The notes under the pieces: model-generated
Database searches by the model: none
Told to the model about the DNA's origin: nothing
The model's input: only the letters and a program-made list of their open reading frames with translations
In this document: positions 7,459 to 14,946 of the stretch, piece after piece
Numbering within the stretch: the stretch's first letter is position 1
How the letters are laid out: each line of letters opens with the position of its first letter
Made by a program: the position numbers and the translations under genes
From: JAHWJR01 sp035942035
GTDB taxonomy: Bacteria; Actinomycetota; Acidimicrobiia; Acidimicrobiales; CADCSY01
DNA length: 25,279 nt
NCBI GenBank assembly: GCA_035942035.1
Contig: DASZDK010000016.1
Coordinates: 1 to 25,279 of the forward strand
Direction of reading: 5' to 3'

Positions 7459-8115
7459 TCAGCCGCGGCCCTCACGCCCGTCGTCGCGGGCCGGGCCGAC
7501 CCAGTCCCGCAGCAGCTCCCTGCGGCGCTGCCGCCACTCCTCGGCGGTGATGGCGAAGCGGAGGTGGTCCTCCCACACGCCGTTGATCTCCAGGTAGCGC
7601 TCAGCCGTGCCCTCGCAGCGCAGCCCCAGCTTCTCGACCACCCGCCGGCTGGCCGTGTTCCTCGGGATGATGGCCACCTGCAGGCGGTGGAGGCGCACGT
7701 CCTCGAAGGCGAAGCGGGCCAGCACCACCAGCGCCTCGGGAACGTACCCGTTGCCGGCGCACCTCTTGTCGATCCAGTAGCCGACGTAGGCGTTCTGGAA
7801 CGGGCCCCGTTGCACACTGTTGAGGTTGATCTCCCCGCACAGGCGGCGCCCGACGAAGATGCCGAAGCCGTAGCCGCTGCCCAGCTGACGCTCGCGCTCA
7901 CGTGCCCGGCACCGGGCGGAGAACGCCGCCCCGCTGCGGACCACGTCGGGCGAGCCGGGCGGGCGGCTCGGTTCCCACGGGACGAGCCAGTCCCGGCTGC
8001 GGAGGCGCACGTCCTGCCAGGCGGAGAAGTCGGAGGGCACGAGCGGGCGGAGGTGCACCCGCCGGCCGTGCAGGACCGGCGTGTCCTCCCTGGTCGCGGT
8101 CGACACCGCCGGCAT
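7459..8115 (-). CDS. GNAT-family N-acetyltransferase, RimJ/RimL-like
   Basis: A 218-residue acetyl-CoA-dependent acetyltransferase of the RimJ/RimL group. The body begins with VLHGRRVHLRPLVPSDF (14-30). The GYWIDKRCAGNGYVPEAL segment (112-129) contains the acetyl-CoA pyrophosphate loop R118-C-A-G-N-G123. VAIIPRNTASRRVVEKLGLR (147-166) is the usual motif B with the Asn involved in catalysis or binding. RimJ/RimL enzymes modify N-termini of ribosomal proteins, but most relatives have other or unknown substrates, so the target is open. The ATG 8115 start gives normal family length. It lies 43 bases after the ppx gene stop region, upstream of msrB. Confidence 0.9.
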   Translation of the reverse strand: MPAVSTATREDTPVLHGRRVHLRPLVPSDFSAWQDVRLRSRDWLVPWEPSRPPGSPDVVRSGAAFSARCRARERERQLGSGYGFGIFVGRRLCGEINLNSVQRGPFQNAYVGYWIDKRCAGNGYVPEALVVLARFAFEDVRLHRLQVAIIPRNTASRRVVEKLGLRCEGTAERYLEINGVWEDHLRFAITAEEWRQRRRELLRDWVGPARDDGREGRG

Positions 8116-8158
8116 GGTACCCAGCCCTCGCCCGGCGATCCCCCCCCGGCCCGGGCGC

Positions 8159-9103
8159 TCAGCCGGCGCCGGGCACGGGAGGGTCGAGCAGGCTGCGGGC
8201 CAGGCCGTCGAGGATGTCGGACTCCGACACCAGGCACCCGGGCAGGTCGAAGTAGCGCAGCACGGCCACCAGCACGCAACAGCCCCCGACGATCACGTCG
8301 GCCCGGGCCTCCTCCAGCCCCGGGTTGTGGACCCGGTCACGGCGGGCTTCGGTGGCCAGCGTGCGGAACACGTCCTCCGCCGCCGCCCGGGAGAGGTGGA
8401 AGTGGTGGATGCGGTCAGGGTCGTAGGACGCCAGGCCCTGCTCGACGGCGGCCACGGTGGTGACGGTCCCGGCCAGGCCCACCATGAGGGCGGCCTCCCG
8501 GGTGGCGGGGAGCTCGCGCACCACGTCGTCGAGATGGGCCTCGGCCACCGACAAGGCGGCGCTGAGCTCCTCGGGAGCCGGCGGGTCGCCGTGCAGGTAC
8601 TGCTCGGTGAGCCGGACGCACCCGAGGTCGACCGAGATCACCCCTTCGGGCTCACCGGTCCGGCCCACGGCGAACTCGGTCGACCCGCCGCCGATGTCGA
8701 CCACGAGGAACGGGCCGTCGGCCGCGTCGAGCTGGGCGGTGGCTCCCAGGAACGACAGGCGAGCCTCCTCGTCGGCGGGGAGCAGCTCGGGGCGGGCACC
8801 GAGGGTGGCTTCGGCGGCGTCGAAGAGCTCGTCGCGGTTGGTGGCGTCGCGGGCGGCAGACGTGGCCGTGACCCGCACCCGCTCGACGCCGTGGCCGTCG
8901 AGCACCCGGCGGTAGCGGCGCAGGGTCTCCACGGTGCGCTCCACCGCCGCCGGCGCCAGGCGGCGGCTGGCGTCCACGCCGGCGCCCAGACGGGTCACCG
9001 TGGCCAGCCGCTCGACGGTCTCCAGCTGTCCCTCGCCGGCGGGACGAGCCACGAGCAGGCGGGTGGAGTTGGTCCCGCAGTCGACGGCGGCGACGACCGT
9101 CAT
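8159..9103 (-). CDS. ppx: Ppx/GppA-family exopolyphosphatase / pppGpp phosphohydrolase
   Basis: A 314-residue single-core actinobacterial Ppx/GppA protein. It has the ASKHA fold with phosphate loop 1 AAVDCGTNSTRLLV (5-18), conserved RVTATSAARDATNRDE (77-92), the acidic DEEARLSF (111-118) region with the likely catalytic Glu, and phosphate loop 2 VVDIGGGSTEF (134-144). It removes terminal phosphate from polyphosphate or hydrolyses pppGpp; the short actinobacterial forms differ in preference, so the exact substrate is uncertain. The ATG 9103 start overlaps the DUF501 stop (ATGA), indicating translational coupling; upstream in-frame codons are rejected for that reason. The DUF501-ppx pair is a conserved actinobacterial arrangement. 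Confidence 0.93.
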   Translation of the reverse strand: MTVVAAVDCGTNSTRLLVARPAGEGQLETVERLATVTRLGAGVDASRRLAPAAVERTVETLRRYRRVLDGHGVERVRVTATSAARDATNRDELFDAAEATLGARPELLPADEEARLSFLGATAQLDAADGPFLVVDIGGGSTEFAVGRTGEPEGVISVDLGCVRLTEQYLHGDPPAPEELSAALSVAEAHLDDVVRELPATREAALMVGLAGTVTTVAAVEQGLASYDPDRIHHFHLSRAAAEDVFRTLATEARRDRVHNPGLEEARADVIVGGCCVLVAVLRYFDLPGCLVSESDILDGLARSLLDPPVPGAG

Positions 9104-9594
9104 CGGCGCTCGGCCACCCAGCGCCCCACCGGGTCGTCCCCACCGGCCAGGTACCAGGCGTAGTGGGCGTGAAGGCACTTGACCCCCCGGCGGGTCCCCC
9201 CCACGCCGGCCGAGGGCCGGGGACCGGAGTGCCCGGCGGGAAGGGCGGCGTCGCGCTCGGCGCCGTACCGGCGGTGGGCAGCGGCGAGCGCCTCGGCGTC
9301 GACGGCCTCCTCGGCCGCCCGCACCCCGCCGCAGGACTCGAGACGGCTCACCGCCTCGCGCTCGGCCCGCCCCACCAACCAGTACCGGGTCGGCATGGGC
9401 GTGCCGTCGTACAGCAACGGGGCGTTGCGGATCACCACCGGGTCGCCGTCGGGGCCACGCACCACCACCTCGAATGCACCCTGGGGCTTGCGCCCCAGAA
9501 GGCTGGCCACGGCGACGGCGTCTCCCGCCGCCACCGCCTCGGTGCCCGGCCCCGCACCGGCGGCAGCGGCCCGGCGATCGCCGGTCAGCTCCAT
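9100..9594 (-). CDS. DUF501 domain protein
   Basis: About 164 residues from ATG 9594. DUF501 hallmarks are LLGRKPQGAFEVVVR (about 33-47), PTRYWLVG, and a C-terminal segment with GVGGTRRGVKCLHAHYAWYLAGGDDPVGRW. The function is unknown; members are small soluble actinobacterial proteins nearly always placed before a Ppx/GppA gene. Its stop overlaps the ppx start by four bases, and its start overlaps the end of the nucleotidyltransferase gene by ten. In many actinobacteria eno and a FtsB-like divisome gene precede it; here those are absent and a MocA-like gene takes that place. The start choice rests on family length; no clear ribosome site is visible. Confidence 0.9.
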   Translation of the reverse strand: MELTGDRRAAAAGAGPGTEAVAAGDAVAVASLLGRKPQGAFEVVVRGPDGDPVVIRNAPLLYDGTPMPTRYWLVGRAEREAVSRLESCGGVRAAEEAVDAEALAAAHRRYGAERDAALPAGHSGPRPSAGVGGTRRGVKCLHAHYAWYLAGGDDPVGRWVAERR

Positions 9595-10145
9595 CGCCGG
9601 AGGTCCTCGAGGGTGTCGACGTCGACCGGCATCCCCGGGCACGCTACCTCGGCCACCTCGACCGTCCCCGATGCGACCAGCCGGCTCGCCCCCTCGTCAC
9701 CCTCGGTGGGGAGCAGCGGCCACACCTGCGCACCGAGGCGCACCGGATGACGCCGCTGCCCGCCGTAGGTGGCCACCGCCACGGGCACGTCGTCCCGGGC
9801 CCCCACCGCCGCCCACGCCTGGGCCGACAGCAGCGGCTGGTCGCCGAGACCCACCACCACCGCCGGGTGGCCGCCGGCGCGCGCGGCCTCGACGGCCACT
9901 TGGAGCGACGTCGCCTGACCCTCGGCCCAGCGGGGGTTGGCCACCGCCCGTGCCCCCAGCGCTTCCGCCAGCCCGGACAGCTCGACGGTCCCGTGGACCA
10001 CGAGCGTGGGCAGGCCGCTGGCCACCGCCGAACGCACCGCCCAGCTCACCAGCGGCCGGCCCCGGAACGGCGCCAGCAGCTTGTGGCCGGGGCCAGCGAA
10101 GCGGGTGGCCCCGCCGGCGGCCAGGACGACCGCCAGTGCGGGCAC
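9585..10145 (-). CDS. MobA/MocA-like NTP transferase (molybdenum cofactor nucleotidyltransferase-like)
   Basis: A 186-residue GT-A-type nucleotidyltransferase. It begins at GTG 10145 directly with ALAVVLAAGGATRFAGPGHKLL (3-24), the nucleotide-binding loop and lysine. GLGDQPLL near residue 98 gives the metal-binding Asp, and PVDVDTLEDL closes the domain. This pattern (LAAGxxxRFG, GDQP, DIDTxxDL) is that of MocA/MobA-like enzymes, which attach CMP or GMP to molybdopterin. Its position downstream of hydroxylase subunits CoxS/CoxM favours a MocA-type role, since xanthine dehydrogenase-family enzymes often use MCD; this is inference. Other small-molecule nucleotidyltransferases share the fold. It lies 46 bases after the CBM48 gene. 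Confidence 0.82.
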   Translation of the reverse strand: MPALAVVLAAGGATRFAGPGHKLLAPFRGRPLVSWAVRSAVASGLPTLVVHGTVELSGLAEALGARAVANPRWAEGQATSLQVAVEAARAGGHPAVVVGLGDQPLLSAQAWAAVGARDDVPVAVATYGGQRRHPVRLGAQVWPLLPTEGDEGASRLVASGTVEVAEVACPGMPVDVDTLEDLRRWS

Positions 10146-10191
10146 CGGTGAGGGTCACCCGGCTCGGGAGGAGACGTCCGGCCGGGACCGC

Positions 10192-10488
10192 TCAGGTCTG
10201 GAGGACCGAGTTGGTCTCGCCGTACTCGTTGACGTCGTGGGTGCTGGCCTCCGGCTCGTTGAACCAGGTGCCGCCGTCGCTCAGGTACTTGAAGGCATAG
10301 CGTTGCCCCGGCTCGAGCTCGACGGTGGTGCTGCGGGTGCCGTTCTTTCGCTTCTTCATGGGATGGGCCAACGGGTCCCAGTCGTTGAAGTCGCCGAGCA
10401 CCGACACGGGTTCGGGCGTCTCCGACACGGGCAGGACGAAGCTGGCCTTGATGGTGCCGTTGCCTCGGGATGCGGTGAGCTTGATCAT
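10192..10488 (-). CDS. Stand-alone CBM48 / isoamylase-N glycogen-binding domain protein
   Basis: A complete 98-residue protein consisting of one immunoglobulin-like CBM48 (AMPK beta / isoamylase N-terminal) domain. Visible landmarks are the first strand region KASFVLP, VSVLGDFNDWDP (28-39) with the typical FNxW motif, MKKRKNG, then GQRYAFKYLSDGGTWFNEP with carbohydrate-facing aromatics. Such domains bind alpha-glucans or link enzymes to them; there is no catalytic part, signal peptide or membrane segment. An AGGAG site 7 bases before ATG 10488 starts right after the coxM stop codon (TGA AGGAG), so the gene is co-transcribed with coxM but has its own strong ribosome site. Its job beside a hydroxylase operon is unclear. 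Confidence 0.93.
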   Translation of the reverse strand: MIKLTASRGNGTIKASFVLPVSETPEPVSVLGDFNDWDPLAHPMKKRKNGTRSTTVELEPGQRYAFKYLSDGGTWFNEPEASTHDVNEYGETNSVLQT

Positions 10489-10495
10489 GATGTGG

Positions 10496-10500
10496 CTCCT
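10496..10500 (-). promoter_or_regulatory. Strong Shine-Dalgarno of the CBM48 gene
   Basis: AGGAG on the minus strand directly follows the coxM TGA and stands 7 bases before ATG 10488. It is the clearest ribosome site in a run where most genes rely on start/stop overlap, suggesting high or independent expression of the CBM48 protein. Confidence 0.75.
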
Positions 10501-11361
10501 TCAGGTGGCCGTAGAGCCCAGGTTAGGCGGCTCAGCCAGGGACTCCAGTGTTCGGCGCACCAGGACCCGGGCCAGGTGGCGCCGGTAGCCGGCGCCGGCG
10601 AGCACATCGGAGCGGGGCGCCGTGCCCTCGTCGGCGGCCGCCGCGGCGCCGGCCACCGGCTCGCCCGCCGCCAGCGCCTGCTCGACCGCCGACGCCCGCA
10701 GCGGCACCGGTCCCATGCCCGCCAGGGCCACGGTGACCTGCTCCGAGCCGCTCATGGCCCCCACTGCCGCCACCGCCACCGTGGCCCAGTCCTGGGCCCG
10801 CCGACTCACCCGCTGGTACGCCCACGGCACACCCGCCGCCTTGGGCAGGCGTACCTCGGTGAGCATCTCGTCGCCGGCGAGGGCACTGCGGTGGCGGTCG
10901 ACGAAGAAGTCGGCGGCGGCGATCTCCCGATCACCGGCAGGGCCCCGGGCCACCAGCGTGGCGCCGAGGGCCACCACCGCCACCGCCAGGTCGGCGGCCG
11001 GGTCGGCGTGGGCCAGCGACCCGCCGAGCGTCCCCCGGTTGCGCACCTGGGGGTCGCCCACCAGACCCGCGGCGTGGCCCACCAGCGGCGCCTGGGCGGC
11101 GACCGCGGCCGAGCGCTCGAGGTCGCAGTGGCGGATGAGGGCGCCGACCGCCAGGTGGTCGCCCCGGTCACGGACGTACGCCAGCTCGCTCAGGCGACCC
11201 ACGTCGACGAGCACCGCCGGCGCCACCTGCCGCAGCCGCAGGGCCGGCAGCAACGAGTGGCCACCGGCCAGCAGGCGGGCGTCGTCGCCGTGCTCGGCGA
11301 GCAGGCGCACCGCCTCGTCGACCGAGCCCGCCCGGCGGTACTCGAACGGGGCCGGGATCAC
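10501..11361 (-). CDS. coxM: FAD-binding medium subunit of a xanthine/CO dehydrogenase-family hydroxylase
   Basis: A 286-residue CoxM/CutM-type subunit. The protein opens with IPAPFEYRRAGSVDEAVRLL, then the FAD pyrophosphate loop LLAGGHSLLPALRLR (30-44) and the second FAD motif NRGTLGGSLAHADPAAD (about 105-121). The C-terminal CO_deh_flav_C domain follows. This subunit passes electrons from the 2Fe-2S clusters to NAD+ or a quinone. GTG 11361 overlaps the coxS stop (GTGA), so translation is coupled. The family needs a CoxL-type molybdopterin subunit, which is absent from this window. The gene symbol names the family; the substrate is unlikely to be CO, given the sugar-catabolic neighbours, but is unknown. 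Confidence 0.92.
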   Translation of the reverse strand: MIPAPFEYRRAGSVDEAVRLLAEHGDDARLLAGGHSLLPALRLRQVAPAVLVDVGRLSELAYVRDRGDHLAVGALIRHCDLERSAAVAAQAPLVGHAAGLVGDPQVRNRGTLGGSLAHADPAADLAVAVVALGATLVARGPAGDREIAAADFFVDRHRSALAGDEMLTEVRLPKAAGVPWAYQRVSRRAQDWATVAVAAVGAMSGSEQVTVALAGMGPVPLRASAVEQALAAGEPVAGAAAAADEGTAPRSDVLAGAGYRRHLARVLVRRTLESLAEPPNLGSTAT

Positions 11362-11846
11362 CGGTCTCCCAGGCGGCCGGCGGCCACCACCGCCTCGACG
11401 ATGTTGTGGTAGCCGGTGCAGCGGCACAGGTTGCCCTTGAGGGCCCGGCGCACCTCGTCGGGCTCCGGCTGCGGGTGGCGCTCGAGCAGGGCCACCGCCG
11501 CCATCACCATGCCGGGCGTGCAGAAGCCGCACTGGAGGCCGTGGTGGCGATGGAAGGCCTCCTGCACCGGGTGGAGGTCGCCGCCGGCCGACAGCCCCTC
11601 GATGGTGGTGACCCGGCCGCCGGCGGCCTGGACCGCCAGCACGGTGCACGACTTCACCGCGTCGCCGTCCAGGTGCACGGTGCACGACCCGCACGACGAG
11701 GTGTCGCACCCGACGTTGGTGCCGGTGAGACCGAGCACATCGCGCAGGTACTGGACCAGCAGCAACCGGGGCTCGACCTGGTGGCGGTGCGGCCGCCCGT
11801 TGACCGAGACGGTGATGGGGACGGGGACGGCAGCGGTCGGGCTCAC
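11358..11846 (-). CDS. coxS: [2Fe-2S] small subunit of a xanthine/CO dehydrogenase-family hydroxylase
   Basis: A 162-residue CoxS-type subunit of normal length. The N-terminal plant-ferredoxin domain binds the first cluster through C47, C52, C55 and C67 (GCDTSSCGSC). The C-terminal helical domain binds the second through C106, C109, C141 and C143 (QCGFCTPGM and NLCRCTGYHNI). It conducts electrons from a molybdenum centre to the FAD subunit. GTG 11846 overlaps the stop of the upstream dehydrogenase gene by four bases, and its own stop overlaps the coxM start likewise. The open frame continues upstream to 13214, but that part is a shadow of two other genes. No partner large subunit follows. Confidence 0.94.
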   Translation of the reverse strand: MSPTAAVPVPITVSVNGRPHRHQVEPRLLLVQYLRDVLGLTGTNVGCDTSSCGSCTVHLDGDAVKSCTVLAVQAAGGRVTTIEGLSAGGDLHPVQEAFHRHHGLQCGFCTPGMVMAAVALLERHPQPEPDEVRRALKGNLCRCTGYHNIVEAVVAAGRLGDR

Positions 11847-12838
11847 CGGTCCCACACCTCGGGGTTGGCCAGGTGCACCGGTCGCCGCCCGGCGAGGAGG
11901 CGGGCCACGTCGTCGGCGATCATGGCGCTGTGGCGGGTGACCACGTCGTCGGCGGCGCCGGCCAGGTGGGGCGTGAGGGTCACGTTGTCCAGGCCCAGAA
12001 GGGGATGGTCGGGCGGCAGGGGCTCGGTCCAGAACACGTCGAGGGCGGCGCCGGCGATGCGCCCCTCGGCCAGTGCCGCCACCAGGGCAGCCTCGTCCAC
12101 CACCGCGGCGCGAGCGGTGTTGACCAGCACCGCCTCGGGGCGGAGCAGCGCCAGCTGGCGCTCGGCGATCATCCCCGTGGTCTCGGGGGTCAGCGGGCAG
12201 TGCAGGCTGACCACGTCGCTCTCGGCCAGGAGCCGCTCGAGCGCCACGGCCTCGGCCGGCAGCTCGGGCTCGGCCACGTAGGGATCGTTGACCAGCACCC
12301 GCATGCCGAAGCCGCCGGCGGCCCGGCGGGCGACCTCCCGGCCCACGGCCCCGTAGCCGACCAGGCCCATGGTGCGCCCGGCCAGCTCCGGGCCCCTGAA
12401 GTGGAGGTAGGGCAGCTCGCCGTCGACCAGCCAGCCCCGCCGGCGCAGGTGGTCCTGGCCCCGGGCCAGCGAGCGGCACTGGGCCAGGACCAGGCCGATG
12501 GTGAAGTCGGCCACCGACGCCGCGTTGCGGGCCGGCGTGTGCAGCACCGGCACGCCCCGGGCGGTGGCGGCGGCCAGGTCGACGTTGCTGGGAACGCCCC
12601 GGGCGGAGGCGACGATGCGCACCTCGGGAAGCGCCTGCAGCACGCCGGCGTCGACGCGTTCCACCTCGACCACCAGCAGGGTGGCGCCCTCGCCGGCGGC
12701 CACCAGGCCGTCGCCGTCGAGGGTGCGCCGGGTGGCGCCCCAGCCGGCGCAGGCCACGTCGTAGCCCAGCTGCTCGAGGCGCTCCCGGCCGGCGGCGGAC
12801 AGCTCGGCGGTGACCAGGGCCCGGGAGCGGTCGCTCAT
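11843..12838 (-). CDS. D-isomer-specific 2-hydroxyacid dehydrogenase
   Basis: A 331-residue NAD-dependent dehydrogenase of the PGDH/formate dehydrogenase superfamily. The substrate domain includes SARGVPSNVDL (78-88). The NAD domain has GLVGYGAVGREVA (158-170) with a GxGxxG loop, then LVNTARAAVVDE with catalytic Arg243, ALDVFWTEPLP with Glu272 and TLTPHLAGA with catalytic His291. It interconverts a 2-hydroxyacid and a 2-oxoacid in the cytoplasm. SerA-like length without an ACT domain argues against a regulated serine-pathway PGDH. ATG 12838 overlaps the kinase stop (ATGA). Within the operon it may oxidise a hydroxyacid produced from the aldolase product; this is inferred from position only. 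Confidence 0.94.
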   Translation of the reverse strand: MSDRSRALVTAELSAAGRERLEQLGYDVACAGWGATRRTLDGDGLVAAGEGATLLVVEVERVDAGVLQALPEVRIVASARGVPSNVDLAAATARGVPVLHTPARNAASVADFTIGLVLAQCRSLARGQDHLRRRGWLVDGELPYLHFRGPELAGRTMGLVGYGAVGREVARRAAGGFGMRVLVNDPYVAEPELPAEAVALERLLAESDVVSLHCPLTPETTGMIAERQLALLRPEAVLVNTARAAVVDEAALVAALAEGRIAGAALDVFWTEPLPPDHPLLGLDNVTLTPHLAGAADDVVTRHSAMIADDVARLLAGRRPVHLANPEVWDR

Positions 12839-14289
12839 CCACCCGCTTCCGGGAGGTGGGCCCGCAGGGCGGCGTGGGCCTGGACGTACCGCTCGTAGGG
12901 CTCGGCGTAGGGGGCGGGGTCGCCGGCGGGCACCAGCCGGGCCGGCGGCCCCGGCAGCTCACCGCCGCCGCCGGCGCCGCACGCCCCGGCCACCAGAGCG
13001 GCGCCGGCCAGGGCGGCCGGCTGGGCCACCTCGGGGACGGTGACGTGGCGCCCGAGCACGTCGGCCAGCAGCCGGGGCAGGCCGGCGTGGCGGGCTCCCC
13101 CGCCGGTGACCACCACCGTGGTGGCCGGACCGCCCAGCACCCGCTCGAGGTCGGCCAGGTTGGCCCGAACGGCGAAGGCGTGGGCCTCCACGAAGGCCCG
13201 GGCCAGGTCGTCACCGGTGGTGGCCGGGCTGAGGCCGAGCACCGCCTGCGGTGCCTTGGTGGCCCAGGCGGCCTCGCTCCACTCGGGGGCGGCGACCACG
13301 GCGGTCACCCCGGCCGCCCCCGGCCGGCTGCGGTTGGCGCACGCCCACAGCTCACCCACGTCCGAGCCCCCCAGCCCGGCCAGCCACGCCGCCATGGTGC
13401 CCGGGTAGCCGGCGTTGGTCTCCACCGCCCACCGCTGCGGTGCCAGGTGGGTCGAGACCCACGGGTGGCGCAGGGGGTCGTCCGGCGGGGCGGCCACCGC
13501 CGCCTGCACCGGCGTGCTCGACCCGGCCACCACCGTCACCACCCCGTCGGCCAGCCCTCCCGCCCCCATGGCCGCCAGCTGGGTGTCGCCCCCGCCGGCG
13601 ATCACCGGCAGCCCGGGCGGCAGGCCCAGCTCGGCGTCCCGGAGCTGCCCCACCACCGTCCCCGCCTCGACCAGCGGCGCCAGCCGGTCGGTGCCCAGCC
13701 CCACGGCGTCGAGCAGGTCGCCGGCCCAGCGCCGCCCGCCCACGTCGGCGAGCTGGCCGGCGCTAGCGTAGGACGCCTCGGTGGCCTCCTCGCCGCTCAG
13801 GCGCCACAGCGCCCAGTCGTGCAGGAACAGCACCCGCCGGGTGGCCGCCCAGCGCTGCGGCTCGGCGGCGGCCACGTGGAGCAGCTTGGGCAGCGTGAGC
13901 TCCGGGGCCGGCCAGTGCCCGGTGGTGCGGTACAGGGCCTCGGATCCGACGTCGGCGCGGAGCCGGTCGAGCTGGCTGGCTCCCCGCCGGTCGCTGTTGA
14001 GCACGCCGGGGCCCAGCTCGGTCGACCCGTCGGTGAGCACGAAGCCCTGGCGCAGGGATGACGCGGTCACGCCGGCGTAGTCGCCCGGCGGCCGGCGGGC
14101 CTCGCCGACGGCGGCGGCCAGCGCCTCGCGCGACGCCGCCCACCACGACCCCGGGTCGAGCTCGGCGGCGTGGTGTGCCGGCCGGGAGGTGACGAGGGGC
14201 CGGGTGGACTGGGCCAGCACGGTGCCGCCCAGCTCGGCCACCCACGCCTTGACCGACGAACCCCCGATGTCGAGACCGGCGGCCAGCAC
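12835..14289 (-). CDS. FGGY-family carbohydrate kinase
   Basis: A 484-residue ASKHA-fold sugar kinase of the xylulokinase / autoinducer-2 kinase type. LDIGGSSVKAWV (6-17) is the phosphate-1 loop. GGGDTQLAAMGAG (232-244) carries the catalytic base Asp235, and VVVTGGGARHAGLPRLLAD near 385-405 is the adenosine motif. It phosphorylates a keto- or aldo-sugar or polyol with ATP; specificity cannot be read from sequence. GTG 14289 begins three bases after the aldolase stop, and its own stop overlaps the hydroxyacid dehydrogenase start. The kinase-aldolase pair suggests phosphorylation followed by retro-aldol cleavage, as in fucose, rhamnose or tetritol degradation. Confidence 0.93.
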   Translation of the reverse strand: MLAAGLDIGGSSVKAWVAELGGTVLAQSTRPLVTSRPAHHAAELDPGSWWAASREALAAAVGEARRPPGDYAGVTASSLRQGFVLTDGSTELGPGVLNSDRRGASQLDRLRADVGSEALYRTTGHWPAPELTLPKLLHVAAAEPQRWAATRRVLFLHDWALWRLSGEEATEASYASAGQLADVGGRRWAGDLLDAVGLGTDRLAPLVEAGTVVGQLRDAELGLPPGLPVIAGGGDTQLAAMGAGGLADGVVTVVAGSSTPVQAAVAAPPDDPLRHPWVSTHLAPQRWAVETNAGYPGTMAAWLAGLGGSDVGELWACANRSRPGAAGVTAVVAAPEWSEAAWATKAPQAVLGLSPATTGDDLARAFVEAHAFAVRANLADLERVLGGPATTVVVTGGGARHAGLPRLLADVLGRHVTVPEVAQPAALAGAALVAGACGAGGGGELPGPPARLVPAGDPAPYAEPYERYVQAHAALRAHLPEAGG

Positions 14290-14292
14290 CGG

Positions 14293-14946
14293 CTAGACCG
14301 GCGCCTCGCCGGCGCCGGCCTCCAGCCGGCGGACCCGCTCGAGGTACTCGGGCGGGCAGACCGTGGTGGTGTCGCCCAGCAGCAGGGCCCGGTAGGTGGC
14401 CACCGCCGCCTCCTCCAGGTTGGCCACCCGCTTGTGGGCCGCCTCGACGGTCTCGCCCACCACCGAGCACCCGTGGTGCCCGAGGATGACCGCATCGGCG
14501 TCGGCCAGGGCCTCGGCGCCGGCCCGGGCCAGCTCGTCGGTCCCCGAGGCGATGTAGGGGACCGTGGCCACCCGGCGCACGTAGTAGGCGTGGTCGATGG
14601 TGAAGAGCCGGATCTGGTGGCCCAGGGCGTCGAGCAGGACCGACAGCTGCGGGTGCAGGTGGATCACGGCGTTGACGTCGGGGCGGGCGAGGTAGCTGTG
14701 CAAGTGGAGCTGCACCTCGCTGGACGGCTTCGGATGGCCGCCCCGGTGGCTTCCGTCGAGGCCCACCACGCTGAAGTGGTCGGGCGTCAGCTCGTCGAGC
14801 CACGTGCCGCTGGCCGTCACCACGCACTCGTCGGCGCCAGGCAAGCGGGCCGAGAGGTTGCCGCCCGAGCCGAGCACCAGGCCCCGCGCCACCGCCTTGG
14901 CGCCCACGGCGACCAGCTGGTCGACCAGGCCGGCGTGGTCAGCCAT
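14293..14946 (-). CDS. Class II aldolase/adducin-family protein (fuculose-phosphate aldolase-like)
   Basis: A 217-residue zinc-dependent aldolase of the FucA/AraD family. Visible residues are GSGGNLSAR (26-34, phosphate-binding loop), ASGTWLDEL (45-53), PSSEVQLHLHSYL with catalytic Glu77, AVIHLHPQ with zinc ligands His96 and His98, and ILGHHGCSVVG with the third zinc His (157 or 158). It would cleave a ketose-1-phosphate to dihydroxyacetone phosphate plus an aldehyde, or act as an epimerase like AraD. The start ATG 14946 overlaps the MDR dehydrogenase stop by eight bases. The position next to an FGGY kinase strongly favours a sugar-phosphate role. Confidence 0.93.
   Translation of the reverse strand: MADHAGLVDQLVAVGAKAVARGLVLGSGGNLSARLPGADECVVTASGTWLDELTPDHFSVVGLDGSHRGGHPKPSSEVQLHLHSYLARPDVNAVIHLHPQLSVLLDALGHQIRLFTIDHAYYVRRVATVPYIASGTDELARAGAEALADADAVILGHHGCSVVGETVEAAHKRVANLEEAAVATYRALLLGDTTTVCPPEYLERVRRLEAGAGEAPV

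Noticed and set aside
11358..13214. 618-codon minus-strand frame suggesting a large CoxS fusion
   Set aside because: Only the last 162 codons are CoxS. The upstream part is a low-complexity shadow of the hydroxyacid dehydrogenase and kinase genes.
12856..14061. Long plus-strand frame opposite the FGGY kinase; similar ones at 2590-3474, 9937-11412, 14804-16054, 16868-17938 and 23458-24585
   Set aside because: Antisense open frames are expected at this GC content. Their products are Gly/His/Gln/Arg-rich without domains, and each lies opposite a recognised gene.
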